Shown: positions 16,612-27,116, numbered from the stretch's first letter. The stretch: 64,000 bases of DNA from Halomonas sp. KG2 (GCA_030440445.1 CP098528.1:2046001-2110000), one strand, 5' to 3'. Made by a program: numbers and translations. The notes: generated from the letters alone by a model not told the origin.

Positions 16612-19041
16612 ATGCAGCAGAACGCCGATCAGACACAATGTCTACCCCTGTTGCCTTTGCGGGATGTGGTTGTATATCCGCAAATGGTTATTCCACTTTT
16701 TGTTGGTCGTGAGAAGTCCATCCAAGCGTTGGAAGCGGCGATGGAGGCCGACAAACGTGTGCTGCTGGTGGCTCAGCGTGAGGCCTCCCAGGATGAGCCC
16801 GATAACGCTGATCTTTATGCCATGGGCACCGTGGCCGATATCATGCAACTGCTAAAATTGCCTGATGGCACTGTAAAAGTGCTAATTGAGGGTAATTTCC
16901 GCGCTGATGTTATTGATATTGAAGAGCATGAGACGGGCTACACCCAAGCTTACTTAGTGCCTCGCGAGAGCGAGCCGCTAACCAGTCGTGAACAAGAAGC
17001 ACTGGTACGTGTGCTGCTCAACCAATTTGAGCAATACGTCAAACTGTCCAAAAAAGTGCCTAACGAGGTGCTCAATTCGCTTTCTGGAATTGAGGATCCG
17101 AGCCGCTTGGTCGATACCATCTGTGCGCATTTGTCATTAAAAATAGGCGACAAGCAAGAGTTGCTCGAAATGGATCGCGTGCGTGATCGCATCGAGCACT
17201 TAATGGCGCTGATAGAATCCGAAATTGATTTGCTGCAGGTTGAGAAGCGCATCCGCTCGCGCGTGAAAGAGCAGATGGAAAAGACCCAGCGCGAGTATTA
17301 CCTCAATGAGCAGATGAAGGCCATCCAGAAAGAGATGGGTGAGCTGGATAATGTGCCGAACGAGGCCGAAAAATACGAGCAAGCCATTGCTTCATCTGGA
17401 ATGCCTAAAGAAGCGGCTGAAAAAGCGACTCAGGAGCTTAGTAAGCTGAAAATGATGGCTGCTAACTCGGCCGAAGCTACCGTGGTTCGCTCTTACCTAG
17501 ACTGGCTAATAGCCGTCCCCTGGAAGAAGCGTACCCGCGTCAAGCACGACTTAGTGAAAGCGCAGGAAGTGCTGGATCAGGATCATTACGGCTTAGAAGA
17601 AGTTAAGGCACGCATCCTTGAGTATCTTGCGGTACAAAAGCGCGTGCGCAAGATGAAAGGACCTGTATTATGCTTGGTGGGCCCGCCAGGCGTGGGTAAA
17701 ACCTCTCTTGGCCAATCTATCGCACGGGCCACGAATCGTAAATATGTTCGCCTTGCGTTAGGTGGCGTACGAGACGAGTCTGAAATTCGCGGTCATCGCC
17801 GCACCTACATTGGCTCGTTGCCGGGTAAGTTAATGCAGCGGATGAGCCGGGCTGGCGTTAAGAACCCACTGTTTTTATTGGATGAAGTCGATAAACTCGG
17901 TATGGATCACCGCGGTGACCCTGCATCAGCGCTGCTAGAGGTGCTTGATCCTGAGCAGAACAATAGCTTTAGTGATCACTACCTTGAGTTGGACTACGAT
18001 CTATCAGAAACGCTATTTATCTGTACTGCTAACTCGATGAATATTCCTGGTCCGCTGCTGGATCGTATGGAAATCATTCGTTTGCCGGGTTACACCGAAG
18101 ATGAAAAGTTAGCGATCGCTAGGCGTTATTTGTTGCCGAAGCAGCAGGAAGCGAATGGCCTCAAAACGGAAGAGTTGGCGCTCAATGATGATGCCTTGCT
18201 AGAGCTAGTGCGCTATTACACCCGTGAAGCTGGGGTGCGAGAGCTGGAGCGTCAGATTGCCAAAGTGTGCCGTAAGGTGTTGCGCGAGCGTTTAGAAGCC
18301 GAACAAGCAACCAGTGGTAAGCAGGGTAGCCATCTGCAGGCTCAACAAGTCCTGGCAGCTGAAGATATTGAAGCCTATGCAGGCGTGCGCCGTTATAGCT
18401 ATGGGTTGGCAGAGCAGGAAGACCAAGTTGGTCGCGTGACGGGACTAGCGTGGACATCGGTTGGCGGCGAATTACTGAATATCGAATCGGTTGTGACACC
18501 CGGCAAAGGGCGTATTAACAAAACCGGCTCGCTAGGCGATGTTATGAAAGAGTCGGTGAGTGCGGCACAAACGGTCGTTAAGGCGCGTGCAAAAGAGTAT
18601 GGTATTGATCCGCAACGGTTTGAGAATGAAGACTTACACATTCACGTTCCGGAGGGCGCTACGCCTAAAGATGGCCCAAGTGCAGGCATCGCCATGGTAA
18701 CCGCTATTGTCTCTGCCTATACTCAACGCCCTGTGCGTTGTGATGTGGCCATGACAGGAGAAGTGAACCTCCGTGGCGAAGTGATGCCCATTGGGGGGTT
18801 AAAGGAGAAATTGCTGGCAGCCCGTCGCGGTGGTATAAAGACGGTCTTAATTCCTGAGGAAAATCGCCGAGACCTCAAGGAAGTGCCAGAAAATATCAAA
18901 GGGGCACTTGATATCCGCCCCGTACAGTGGATAGATGAAGTACTGGCCGTAGCGCTACATAACGATCCAATCGACGAGAGCGTCTCGTTGAAAGGTTCTG
19001 ATCCGGCTTTTAATTCAACCGTCGTAACGAGTACCCATTAA
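16612..19041 (+). CDS. lon: ATP-dependent protease Lon
   Basis: Lon degrades misfolded and regulatory proteins such as SulA-type and antitoxin substrates. The 809 residues comprise the N-terminal substrate-binding domain, a coiled coil (about residues 200-300), an AAA+ module with Walker A GPPGVGKTS and Walker B LFLLDEVDK, and the C-terminal protease domain with the Ser690-Lys733 dyad (PKDGPSAGIAM and LKEKLLAARR). The ATG at 16612 follows GAGG. It lies between clpX and hupB as in E. coli. Confidence 0.97.
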   Translation: MQQNADQTQCLPLLPLRDVVVYPQMVIPLFVGREKSIQALEAAMEADKRVLLVAQREASQDEPDNADLYAMGTVADIMQLLKLPDGTVKVLIEGNFRADVIDIEEHETGYTQAYLVPRESEPLTSREQEALVRVLLNQFEQYVKLSKKVPNEVLNSLSGIEDPSRLVDTICAHLSLKIGDKQELLEMDRVRDRIEHLMALIESEIDLLQVEKRIRSRVKEQMEKTQREYYLNEQMKAIQKEMGELDNVPNEAEKYEQAIASSGMPKEAAEKATQELSKLKMMAANSAEATVVRSYLDWLIAVPWKKRTRVKHDLVKAQEVLDQDHYGLEEVKARILEYLAVQKRVRKMKGPVLCLVGPPGVGKTSLGQSIARATNRKYVRLALGGVRDESEIRGHRRTYIGSLPGKLMQRMSRAGVKNPLFLLDEVDKLGMDHRGDPASALLEVLDPEQNNSFSDHYLELDYDLSETLFICTANSMNIPGPLLDRMEIIRLPGYTEDEKLAIARRYLLPKQQEANGLKTEELALNDDALLELVRYYTREAGVRELERQIAKVCRKVLRERLEAEQATSGKQGSHLQAQQVLAAEDIEAYAGVRRYSYGLAEQEDQVGRVTGLAWTSVGGELLNIESVVTPGKGRINKTGSLGDVMKESVSAAQTVVKARAKEYGIDPQRFENEDLHIHVPEGATPKDGPSAGIAMVTAIVSAYTQRPVRCDVAMTGEVNLRGEVMPIGGLKEKLLAARRGGIKTVLIPEENRRDLKEVPENIKGALDIRPVQWIDEVLAVALHNDPIDESVSLKGSDPAFNSTVVTSTH

Positions 19042-19124
19042 GCGTTAATGCTCCATTGAGTTTTAACATTACTTAATAGTTTTGCCCAAGACCTTGAGTT
19101 GCGGGCATTTCTCGGCACTGTCGC

Positions 19125-19154
19125 TTGACAGGGGTTTCAAGGCATTGCTATAAA
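19125..19154 (+). promoter_or_regulatory. Near-consensus sigma-70 promoter for hupB
   Basis: A perfect -35 TTGACA (19125-19130) is followed, after 18 bases, by TATAAA (19149-19154) preceded by TGC, an extended -10. Transcription would begin near 19161, giving a leader of about 75 bases before the hupB GTG. This is the clearest promoter in the window and suggests strong, lon-independent expression of HU. Confidence 0.75.
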
Positions 19155-19235
19155 ACACAGCTACGCTTTGAAGTTGTATCTAACGGTGGCAGTGCCGTTC
19201 AGAGCCATTTTTTTGAAACAGTTAAGGGGTGAAGT

Positions 19236-19508
19236 GTGAATAAGTCCGAGCTGATTGAAGCTATTGCCGCGTCTGCTGATATTCCTAAAGCAGCGGCAAC
19301 CCGCGCATTGGATGCCATGGTGGAGTCTGTCACCGATAGCCTCAAAAAAGGCGAAAGTGTTTCACTGGTAGGTTTTGGTACTTTCGCAATTAAAGAGCGT
19401 GCTGCTCGTACTGGCCGTAACCCGCAGACTGGCCAGCCGATTGAAATTAGCGCTGCAAAAGTCCCCAGCTTCAAAGCCGGTAAAGCGCTGAAAGACGCCG
19501 TCAACTAA
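19236..19508 (+). CDS. hupB: DNA-binding protein HU-beta
   Basis: HU is an abundant nucleoid protein that binds and bends DNA without strong sequence preference. The 90-residue protein carries the family signature ([19 protein letters not shown]) and the usual N-terminus [10 protein letters not shown]. It starts with GTG at 19236 after AAGGGG. It lies between lon and ppiD with its own promoter and terminator. Confidence 0.96.
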   Translation: MNKSELIEAIAASADIPKAAATRALDAMVESVTDSLKKGESVSLVGFGTFAIKERAARTGRNPQTGQPIEISAAKVPSFKAGKALKDAVN

Positions 19509-19532
19509 TTGGCTCGCGTTTGCTGTAAGCTA

Positions 19533-19569
19533 ATGGGCGCATCGCATTCGCGATGCGCCCATGTTTTTT
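19533..19569 (+). terminator. Strong intrinsic terminator after hupB
   Basis: A perfect 13-bp stem (ATGGGCGCATCGC at 19533-19545 with its complement at 19550-19562) and a four-base loop are followed by G and seven T residues. Confidence 0.94.
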
Positions 19570-19619
19570 TCTGGCCCGATAGTTAGGGCGATAGATAGCT
19601 GTGATGATCTGAGGCTAGC

Positions 19620-21437
19620 ATGCTGCAAAGTATTCGAGATGGCTCCAGAAGCTGGGGTGCCAAAATAATTATCGGTGTCATGGTGGCTGCCATGGCACTT
19701 TTTGGCGTGGAGTCGCTGTTTAGTGTCTTTGGCGATGACCCTAATCAAGTGGCGAGCGTTAACGGCGAGCCAATCATGCGTCAGCAGGTTGAGCTTGAGG
19801 TGCAGCGTGCACTTCGTTCTGGACAGGTGCCACCAGAGCAAGAGCGGGCGCTGCGTAATGACGTTCTTGACCAGCTAATAACTCAGCAACTGCTAACGGG
19901 GTATGCTGAAGACGGTGGAGTGTTTGTTTCTGATGCCCAACTAGATCAAATGATTGTTGGTTTGCCAGAGTTTCATGACCAAGATGGTCGGTTCTCGGCT
20001 GAAATATTCCGCAACCGTCTTGCTGGTGCAGGATACACGCCAGTGGCGTTTCGTGAAGAGCTGCGTGCTGATATTAAGCGCCAGCACTTGCAGCAAGGCC
20101 TTGCGTTTAGCGACTTTAGCTTGGAAAACGAGCAGGAGCGTTTAGCTGAGCTGCAGCGTCAGCAGCGCAGCTTTCGCTATATTTTATTAGATGCCGATGA
20201 TGTAAGCGTAGAGGCGGATGTTACTGAAGCGCAAATGCAGGAATATTTCGATGCAAACCAGGCACGTTTCGAACGTCCTGAGCAGGTGCGCGTTGAGTAT
20301 GTGCTAGTTGACCGTCAAGCCATGGCGGAAAACGTTGAGGTTGACGAGCAGAGCTTGCGCGATGCGTGGCGTGAGCAGAACCGCAATGCCGATCGGCGGG
20401 TCTCTCATATTATGGTGACGTTTGGCGAAGAGCGCAGTCGTCAAGAAGCGCAAGCACACGCTAATGAGGCTTTAGAAGCCTTGAACAGTGGTGAAACTTT
20501 CGCCGATACGGCACTACGTTATTCAGATGATACGGCGAGTGCTGAGGAAGGCGGCGACTTGGGGGTTATTAGTCGTGGTTTCTTTGGTGATGCCTTTGAT
20601 GAAGCTGCTTTTGCGCTAGATGAAGGTGAAACATCTCAACTGGTGGAAATGGATGGTGCATTTCATATCCTTCAGGTAACCGAGCTGGTAGCACCCGCCT
20701 TTGAAGAGCAGCGTGAAGCGCTTCAGCAAGATGTTGCTCTGCGTGAAGTCAGTGATGAGTTCAATCAGCAAGTTCAGCGCTTAATTGATGAGAGTTTTGC
20801 TGCCGATGATCTTCAAAGCGTAGCGGATGACCTCGGTCTAACGCTAAACCAGACTGACTGGTTAGCACGCGGTGAAGGTGAAGGCGTGCTTTCAGAGCCC
20901 GGGGTGCTAGAGGAGGCCTTTAGTGCTGATGTGCTAGAAGAAGGCTATAACAGCGAAGTGATTGAGCTTGATGATGACCGTCGCCTTGTGCTGCGTGTTG
21001 CGGAGCATCGCGAAACGACTCAACTCACGCTAGACGATGTGCGTGACGAAGTCGCTAACGCTGTTGTTGCTCAACAACGCCAAGAAGCGCTTGAGCAAGA
21101 GGCGGCTCGTATGATTGAGGCGGTGGAAGCGGGCGAGGCCAGCGACATTGATTGGCTTGAGGCTAGCAATATTTCGCGTCAGTCTGACAGTGCGCTTCCC
21201 CAGGCGGTAGTGCAGCAGGTATTTCGTATGCCGCGTCCGCAGGAGGGTGATAGCGTTTACCGCTCTGTGTCGCTGCCGGAAGGCGTTGCCATCATTGCGC
21301 TGGACAGCGTATCCGTAGGCGAAGTTGACGAGCAGCTTACCTCTTTTGTAGTGCAAATGGCTGAGCAACTTCGCGCACAGTCTATCATTCAAGGCTTGGT
21401 AGACGACCTGCGTAGTGACGCGAAGATTGAGCGTTAA
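19620..21437 (+). CDS. ppiD: Periplasmic folding chaperone PpiD (SurA_N and parvulin domains)
   Basis: PpiD is an inner-membrane-anchored periplasmic chaperone that sits near the Sec translocon. The 605-residue protein begins MLQSIRDGSRSWGAKI, followed by a single membrane helix (about residues 15-36). A SurA-like N-terminal chaperone domain, a parvulin-type PPIase domain (about residues 257-355: RRVSHIMVTF to DEGETSQLVEMDGAFHILQV) and a long acidic helical C-terminus follow. It completes the tig-ppiD cluster in the E. coli order. Confidence 0.94.
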   Translation: MLQSIRDGSRSWGAKIIIGVMVAAMALFGVESLFSVFGDDPNQVASVNGEPIMRQQVELEVQRALRSGQVPPEQERALRNDVLDQLITQQLLTGYAEDGGVFVSDAQLDQMIVGLPEFHDQDGRFSAEIFRNRLAGAGYTPVAFREELRADIKRQHLQQGLAFSDFSLENEQERLAELQRQQRSFRYILLDADDVSVEADVTEAQMQEYFDANQARFERPEQVRVEYVLVDRQAMAENVEVDEQSLRDAWREQNRNADRRVSHIMVTFGEERSRQEAQAHANEALEALNSGETFADTALRYSDDTASAEEGGDLGVISRGFFGDAFDEAAFALDEGETSQLVEMDGAFHILQVTELVAPAFEEQREALQQDVALREVSDEFNQQVQRLIDESFAADDLQSVADDLGLTLNQTDWLARGEGEGVLSEPGVLEEAFSADVLEEGYNSEVIELDDDRRLVLRVAEHRETTQLTLDDVRDEVANAVVAQQRQEALEQEAARMIEAVEAGEASDIDWLEASNISRQSDSALPQAVVQQVFRMPRPQEGDSVYRSVSLPEGVAIIALDSVSVGEVDEQLTSFVVQMAEQLRAQSIIQGLVDDLRSDAKIER

Positions 21438-21458
21438 TTAACGCGTTTTTATCAACCC

Positions 21459-21496
21459 AAAAAAGCCGGCCAAAATTGATTTGGTCGGCTTTTTTT
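21459..21496. terminator. Bidirectional terminator between ppiD and lpxH
   Basis: Arms at 21459-21474 and 21480-21495 form a stem of about 16 bp (one G-U pair) with a five-base loop and A and T runs at the ends. It lies between convergent ppiD and lpxH and can end both transcripts. Confidence 0.9.
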
Positions 21497-21529
21497 GATG
21501 ACTTTTTTGCTGATGTGCAGCGTTAAGTA

Positions 21530-22300
21530 TTAGGGTGGGTTGGCTAAGGTAAATTGGCGTAGAATAGGCATGGCGTCATGCTCTGCCGTGCGTTCAACGA
21601 TGATGTCCCAGCCATGGTGAGTATCCCAATCACCGAGAACAAAACGTTTTGCAGGAACGTCCTCAACCGTCAGGTCATGTACCTTTGGCCGATGGGTGTG
21701 ACCATGAATCATGGTGGTGACACCAGAGCGCGCCATCAGCGCCACCACTTCTTCGTGTGTCACGTCCATGATCGCTTCCGCTTTACTCGCGTTGGCATCG
21801 CCCGACTGCATACGCAGACTCTTGGCAAGCTCCAACCGCTGATCAAGGGGTAAGGACAGGATTTGCGTTTGCCACTGAGGATCTCTCGACTGTTGGCGGA
21901 ACGCCATGTAAGCATCATCTTTAGTGCAAAGACTATCGCCATGGAGAATAACGACAGGCACTCCTTGGAGTTCCACCGTTTGGCTTTCGGGTAGCAGAGA
22001 GGCTTGGCACTCACTGATGAAGCGCTCGCCAATCAGAAAGTCGCGATTGCCGTGCAGGAAATAAATCGCGGTTCCGTTACTGCTTAATTTGCGTAACCGT
22101 CTAATCACTTCCCAGGCGATGTCGCTAAGAGGATGCGGTGTGTCAAGGAGATCATCTCCGATCCAGGCGTCAAACAGGTCGCCTAGAATATACAGGGCGT
22201 CAGCCCCAGTAGCGGTGTGCTCTAAGTAACGATAAAACCCCTGATTGATTTCAGGGGTATCACTGCTTAGATGCATATCAGCTATCAGCAGAGTGCGCAT
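21530..22300 (-). CDS. lpxH: UDP-2,3-diacylglucosamine diphosphatase
   Basis: LpxH removes UMP from UDP-2,3-diacylglucosamine to give lipid X in lipid A synthesis. The 256 residues contain the metallophosphoesterase motifs in order: DMHLSSD, GDLFDAWIGDD, HGNRDFLIG, LHGDSLCTKDD and HGHTHRP. It is a peripheral inner-membrane enzyme. It starts 13 bases after the ppiB stop and is probably co-transcribed with it, the same lpxH-ppiB pairing as in E. coli. Confidence 0.95.
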   Translation of the reverse strand: MRTLLIADMHLSSDTPEINQGFYRYLEHTATGADALYILGDLFDAWIGDDLLDTPHPLSDIAWEVIRRLRKLSSNGTAIYFLHGNRDFLIGERFISECQASLLPESQTVELQGVPVVILHGDSLCTKDDAYMAFRQQSRDPQWQTQILSLPLDQRLELAKSLRMQSGDANASKAEAIMDVTHEEVVALMARSGVTTMIHGHTHRPKVHDLTVEDVPAKRFVLGDWDTHHGWDIIVERTAEHDAMPILRQFTLANPP

Positions 22301-22313
22301 AGAACTCCCGTAA

Positions 22314-22814
22314 TTAGTCGGCTTCTTTTACATAGGCGCGCTCAATGATGACATCGTCTGCGGGCACATCGGCATGCATGCCACGGCGTGTGGTGCTGAC
22401 ACCGCGGATGGCGTCTACCACGTCCATGCCGTCGACAACCTCGCCAAACACGGCGTAGCCCCAGCCTTGAAGACTTTTACCACTATGATTCAAGAAACTA
22501 TTGTTACCAACGTTGATAAAGAACTGCGCTGTGGCAGAGTGAGGGTCTTGGGTGCGTGCCATCGCCAGTGTGCCAACCGTGTTTTGTAATCCATTGTCGG
22601 CTTCGTTTTCGATCGGCTCGCGCGTTGGCTTTTGATTAAAATCTTGATCGAAGCCACCGCCCTGAACCATAAAGCCATCAATAACACGGTGGAACAAAGT
22701 GCCATCATAAAAACCTTCGCGGACATATTGCTCAAAGTTAGCGGCAGTTTTCGGCGCTTTTTCATGATTAAGCGCAATAGTGATGTCACCGTGGTTGGTC
22801 TGTAATACGATCAT
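22314..22814 (-). CDS. ppiB: Cytoplasmic cyclophilin-type peptidyl-prolyl cis-trans isomerase B
   Basis: The 166-residue enzyme isomerises prolyl bonds. It shows the cyclophilin core FHRVIDGFMVQGGGFD (catalytic Arg in FHRV), the QFFINVGNNSFLN stretch and GYAVFGEVVDGMDVVD. I chose the ATG at 22814, which has AGGAA seven bases upstream; an in-frame TTG six codons earlier overlaps this ribosome-binding site. The lack of a signal peptide supports a cytoplasmic location. It is the first gene of the ppiB-lpxH unit, divergent from glnS. Confidence 0.94.
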   Translation of the reverse strand: MIVLQTNHGDITIALNHEKAPKTAANFEQYVREGFYDGTLFHRVIDGFMVQGGGFDQDFNQKPTREPIENEADNGLQNTVGTLAMARTQDPHSATAQFFINVGNNSFLNHSGKSLQGWGYAVFGEVVDGMDVVDAIRGVSTTRRGMHADVPADDVIIERAYVKEAD

Positions 22815-22970
22815 AGATAAATTCCTGTTCAATAAAGGCGTTCGCCTTGGCGCTGTGCATCGGCGTCACGTTATAATAGCGGTTTTGCTTGGCACCGCGA
22901 AGCGCAAACCCTAATAGCTTAGGCATTGGTTGCCTAGCCCGCCATCCACCATGAGGTTATCAACACCACC

Positions 22971-24650
22971 ATGACCAACGAGACCACCCCAGCGCCGAAC
23001 TTCATTCGCAACCAAGTACGCGACGAAATAGAGGGCGGCCAGGTCACCAAAATTGTGACGCGCTTTCCTCCCGAACCTAATGGCTTTTTGCATATCGGTC
23101 ATGCAAAGTCGATCTGTTTAAACTTCGGGTTGGCAGAGCAGCTAGGTGGTGAGTGTCATCTGCGCTTTGACGACACCAACCCCGCGAAGGAAGAACAGGC
23201 GTATATCGACGCTATTAAAGAGGACGTCAGCTGGTTAGGCTTTAACTGGGCAGGCCCAGTTCGCTTTGCTTCTGATTATTTCGACCAGCTTTATGCGTGG
23301 GCCCAACATCTTATTCGCGAGAGCAAAGCTTACGTTGATGATCTTTCTCCAGATGAAATTCGCGAATACCGTGGCACACTCACGGCACCGGGTAAGCCAA
23401 GTCCTTACCGCGAGCGCAGCGTTGACGAAAACCTAGATTTGCTGGAACGCATGCGTAACGGCGAGTTTGGTGAAGGCGAAAAAGTACTGCGTGCAAAAAT
23501 TGATATGGCGTCGCCCAATATCAATCTACGCGACCCGATCCTTTACCGGATTCGCCATGCCAGCCACCATCAAACAGGTGACAAGTGGAAAATCTACCCG
23601 TCGTACGATTTTACCCATGGCCAGTCTGACGCCATCGAAGGCATTACCCATTCAATCTGTACGCTGGAGTTTGAAGACCATCGCCCGCTGTACGAGTGGT
23701 TTTTGAATAATTTGCCGGTTCCTGCCAAACCGCGCCAAATCGAGTTTGCTCGACTGAATCTGGATTACACCCTCACTTCCAAGCGCAAGCTGAAACTGCT
23801 GGTTGACGAACAGATTGTCGATGGCTGGGACGACCCGCGTATGCCAACCATTTCAGGTATGCGTCGTCGCGGCTATACGCCGGCATCCATTCGCAAGTTC
23901 TGTGAGATGATTGGTGTTACGCGCGCCGATGGCGGCTTGGTGGATATTGCCATGCTAACGCATGCGATTCGCTCTGATCTTGAGGACAATGCGCCGCGGG
24001 CAATGTGCGTGTTGAAACCCCTTAAGGTGGTACTGACCAACGTTCCTGAAGACCATGAAGAAGTGTATGAGGTGCCTGGGCACCCTGCGCGAGAAGATAT
24101 GGCGGTGCGTAAGGTGCCGTTTAGTCGCGAGCTGTATATTGACCAAGACGACTTCATGGAAGACGCGCCCAAAAAGTTTTTCCGTTTAGCGCCCGGCAAA
24201 GAAGTCCGCCTGCGTAACAGCTACGTGATTCGTTGTGATGACGTTGTTAAGAACGAAGCCGGTGACGTGACGGAACTGCACTGTTCGGTGGATTTCGATA
24301 CGCTGGGTAAAAATCCTGAAGGCCGCAAGGTGAAAGGCGTGATTCACTGGGTGAGTGCCGCCCATGGTGTGCCGATGGAAGTGCGTTTGTATGACAATTT
24401 ATTCACGGTTGAACAGCCGGATCGTGATAAAGATGTCGACTTCCTCGAACACCTGAACCCCGACTCCTTGGCGGTGTGCCACGCCATTGGCGAGCCCAGT
24501 TTGGCGGATGCTGTTCCAGAAGATCGCTTCCAGTTTGAGCGGGTGGGCTATTTCTGCGCTGACCGTCATGCTTCTAAGCCAGGGCAGCTGGTGTTTAATC
24601 GTACCGTTGGGTTGAAAGATAGCTGGGCGAAAATCAAACAGAAGGGCTAA
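22971..24650 (+). CDS. glnS: Glutamine--tRNA ligase
   Basis: A class I synthetase of 559 residues that charges tRNA-Gln. The HIGH-type motif is in [15 protein letters not shown] and the KMSKS-type motif appears as LTSKRKL, the form typical of GlnRS. The C-terminal half has the two beta-barrel anticodon-binding domains. The ribosome-binding site before 22971 is weak (GAGG about 15 bases away). cysS begins 11 bases after the stop, so the two synthetase genes form an operon. Confidence 0.96.
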   Translation: MTNETTPAPNFIRNQVRDEIEGGQVTKIVTRFPPEPNGFLHIGHAKSICLNFGLAEQLGGECHLRFDDTNPAKEEQAYIDAIKEDVSWLGFNWAGPVRFASDYFDQLYAWAQHLIRESKAYVDDLSPDEIREYRGTLTAPGKPSPYRERSVDENLDLLERMRNGEFGEGEKVLRAKIDMASPNINLRDPILYRIRHASHHQTGDKWKIYPSYDFTHGQSDAIEGITHSICTLEFEDHRPLYEWFLNNLPVPAKPRQIEFARLNLDYTLTSKRKLKLLVDEQIVDGWDDPRMPTISGMRRRGYTPASIRKFCEMIGVTRADGGLVDIAMLTHAIRSDLEDNAPRAMCVLKPLKVVLTNVPEDHEEVYEVPGHPAREDMAVRKVPFSRELYIDQDDFMEDAPKKFFRLAPGKEVRLRNSYVIRCDDVVKNEAGDVTELHCSVDFDTLGKNPEGRKVKGVIHWVSAAHGVPMEVRLYDNLFTVEQPDRDKDVDFLEHLNPDSLAVCHAIGEPSLADAVPEDRFQFERVGYFCADRHASKPGQLVFNRTVGLKDSWAKIKQKG

Positions 24651-24661
24651 GGAATCGTCAT

Positions 24662-26053
24662 ATGCACATTTATAATACGCTGACACGCCGCAAAGAACCG
24701 TTTACCCCGCTAGTGGCGGGTAAAGTCAGTATGTATGTCTGTGGCATGACGGTGTATGACTACTGTCACCTTGGCCACGCGCGGGTCATGGTAGCCTTCG
24801 ATGTGATAACCCGCTATCTGCGTTATCGCGGTTATGATGTTACTTATGTCCGTAACATCACCGACATTGACGATAAAATTCTCAAGCGTGCCGAAGAGAA
24901 TAACGAATCGATCAGCGCACTCACCGAACGCATGATTCAGGCAATGCATGAAGACGAAGCACGTCTTGGGGTATTGCCCCCAAGCCATGAGCCTCGGGCG
25001 ACAGGTCATATTGATGACATTGTTGCCATGGTTGAGACGCTGATTAAGAAAGACTTTGCTTATGCTGCTGCCAATGGTGATGTGTATTATCGGGTACGCA
25101 AGTTCGCTGATTACGGCAAGCTAAATAATCGTCAACTTGATGATATGCGTTCTGGTGCCCGGGTCGAGGTTGATGTCCATAAAGAAGACCCGCTTGATTT
25201 TGTGCTTTGGAAAGCCGCTAAACCGGGCGAAGCACACTGGCACTCTCCTTGGGGCAATGGCCGTCCTGGGTGGCACATTGAATGTTCTGCAATGTCGACA
25301 TGCTGCTTAGGCGATACCTTCGATATTCATGGTGGTGGCCCTGACCTTACGTTTCCTCATCATGAAAACGAAATTGCCCAATCAGAGGCAGCGACGGGTA
25401 AAACCTACGTCAACACCTGGATGCATGCCGGGGCTGTGCGGGTTAACCAGGAAAAGATGTCAAAATCGCTGGGTAACTTTTTCACCATCCGTGATGTGTT
25501 GGCCGAGCATGATCCGGAAGTCGTGCGTTTCTTGCTAGTGGCTAGCCACTACCGTAGCCCAATTAACTACTCGGTGGGTTCTCTCCATGAGGCCCGCAAA
25601 TCACTGACGCGTTTTTACACAGCGTTAGAGGGTGTGGAAGTGTTATCTAGCGGTGATGGTGTTGAGGAAGGTTATGCTGAGCGTTTCACCACGGCGATGG
25701 ATGATGACTTTAATTCGCCTGAGGCGTTAGCGGTATTATTCGATCTGGCGCGGGATCTCAACCGCGCTAAGAGCGAGTCGTCAGAAAAGGCGCAGCGTTT
25801 AGCAGCGGAATTAACCCGTCTAGCGGGTGTGCTAGGGCTTTTGCAGCAAGACCCTCAGACCTTTTTGAAAGGTAATCAGCAGCAGGTAGCGCTGAGCGAG
25901 ACTGAGATTGAGGCCAAAATAGCACAGCGTAAAGAAGCAAAAGCCAATAAAAATTTTGCTCAGGCAGATGCTATCCGAGATGAACTAGCGAGTTTGGGTA
26001 TTATCCTGAAGGATTCCCGGGAGGGAACAACCTGGGTGATTGAAGCGCCTTAA
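24662..26053 (+). CDS. cysS: Cysteine--tRNA ligase
   Basis: A class I synthetase of 463 residues, within the usual bacterial range. It shows [16 protein letters not shown] with the zinc-binding cysteine and HIGH motif, further zinc ligands at [10 protein letters not shown] and [13 protein letters not shown], and [10 protein letters not shown]. The C-terminal DALR-like anticodon domain ends with DSREGTTW. It follows glnS closely. An inverted repeat (GATGACA, five bases, TGTCATC at 26074-26092) lies just after the gene but lacks a T run. Confidence 0.96.
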   Translation: MHIYNTLTRRKEPFTPLVAGKVSMYVCGMTVYDYCHLGHARVMVAFDVITRYLRYRGYDVTYVRNITDIDDKILKRAEENNESISALTERMIQAMHEDEARLGVLPPSHEPRATGHIDDIVAMVETLIKKDFAYAAANGDVYYRVRKFADYGKLNNRQLDDMRSGARVEVDVHKEDPLDFVLWKAAKPGEAHWHSPWGNGRPGWHIECSAMSTCCLGDTFDIHGGGPDLTFPHHENEIAQSEAATGKTYVNTWMHAGAVRVNQEKMSKSLGNFFTIRDVLAEHDPEVVRFLLVASHYRSPINYSVGSLHEARKSLTRFYTALEGVEVLSSGDGVEEGYAERFTTAMDDDFNSPEALAVLFDLARDLNRAKSESSEKAQRLAAELTRLAGVLGLLQQDPQTFLKGNQQQVALSETEIEAKIAQRKEAKANKNFAQADAIRDELASLGIILKDSREGTTWVIEAP

Positions 26054-26112
26054 GCGTTATCGATGTTGAGCGTGATGACAGTGGGTGTCATCGAATAGAA
26101 ACGTTGTCGATG

Positions 26113-26163
26113 TCAGGCGCCGTTGATATGGCGTCTGATGTCAATGTCGTTGGCTCTTATACT
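26113..26163 (+). promoter_or_regulatory. Dyad and possible sigma-S-type -10 upstream of the osmoprotectant operon
   Basis: TCAGGCGCC (26113-26121) and GGCGTCTGA (26130-26138) form an imperfect dyad (8 of 9 pairs). About 20 bases later lies TTATACTGA (TATACT at 26158-26163) with no recognisable -35, a form compatible with sigma-S promoters. E. coli osmF is sigma-S dependent, so stress control is plausible here, but it is inferred. Confidence 0.35.
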
Positions 26164-26204
26164 GAGATGATACCTTCAAGACGCTAAATAAGAGGATGAC
26201 CACT

Positions 26205-27113
26205 ATGCGCTTTACTCTAAAACCGACCATCGTCGCTTGCTTATCAGCTATTACTTTTTCGACTGCTTACGCCAGCGATCCTGTTGTCGTGTCCTCCAAA
26301 ATCGACACAGAAGGGGCCGTGCTGGGTGAGCTGATTATTCAAACGCTAGAACGTGGCGGTGTGCCTACAGAAGATCGCCTACAACTAGGTGGCACCAGCG
26401 TTGTGCGTAGTGCGCTTGAAGCGGGAGAAATCGACCTTTATCCCGAATATACCGGTAACGGCGCTTTTTTCTTTGATATGACTGACAGCCCTGTCTGGAA
26501 TAGTGCAGAGGATGCCTACCAGACGGTTAAAGAGCGCGATGCGGCGCAAGGGCTGATATGGCTGAAGCCTGCTAGCGCGAATAACACCTGGGCGATGAGT
26601 ATTCGTGAAGACGTGGCGACGGCCAACGGCTTAACGACCCTTGATGATCTTGCCGACTATGTTAACGAAGGCGGCGAGTTTAAATTCGCAGCGAGTGCAG
26701 AATTTGTAGAATCCGCTCAGGCATTGCCTGCATTTCAGGATGCTTATGGGTTCGAACTTAGCGATGATCAACTGCTTGTGCTGTCCGGTGGTAATACGGC
26801 GGCTACTATGCGAGCCGCTGCCCAACAAACAAGCGGTGTAAATGGTGCCATGACGTATGGAACCGATGGTGGCTTAAGTGCGCTTGGACTGGTTGTTTTA
26901 GAAGATATTAAGGGGGTTCAGCCGGTATATCAGCCGTCGCCAATGGTGCGTGCCGAAGTGCTGGATGCCTACCCTGAAATTGAGACGCTACTCAACGACG
27001 TATTTGCAACACTTGACCTTGTGACGTTGCAAACGCTGAACGCAGATGTAGCGGTGAATGGTTTCTCGCCTGATCAAGTCGCAAGCGACTATCTTGATAG
27101 CCTGGATGACTAA
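26205..27113 (+). CDS. Osmoprotectant (glycine betaine/choline-type) ABC transporter substrate-binding protein, OsmF/YehZ-like
   Basis: The 302-residue periplasmic protein has a signal peptide ending near AYASD and an OpuAC-type fold: KIDTEGAVLGELIIQTLE, LQLGGTSVVRSALEAGEIDLYPEYTGNG and a C-terminal NADVAVNGFSPDQVASDYL. The EYTG segment is typical of OsmF/OpuC-like binding proteins. I chose the ATG at 26205, nine bases after AGAGG; the ATG at 26196 directly abuts that site. It heads a four-gene operon with two permeases and an ATPase. The substrate is likely a quaternary amine, which suits a salt-tolerant organism, but is not proven. Confidence 0.88.
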   Translation: MRFTLKPTIVACLSAITFSTAYASDPVVVSSKIDTEGAVLGELIIQTLERGGVPTEDRLQLGGTSVVRSALEAGEIDLYPEYTGNGAFFFDMTDSPVWNSAEDAYQTVKERDAAQGLIWLKPASANNTWAMSIREDVATANGLTTLDDLADYVNEGGEFKFAASAEFVESAQALPAFQDAYGFELSDDQLLVLSGGNTAATMRAAAQQTSGVNGAMTYGTDGGLSALGLVVLEDIKGVQPVYQPSPMVRAEVLDAYPEIETLLNDVFATLDLVTLQTLNADVAVNGFSPDQVASDYLDSLDD

Positions 27114-27116
27114 TGA

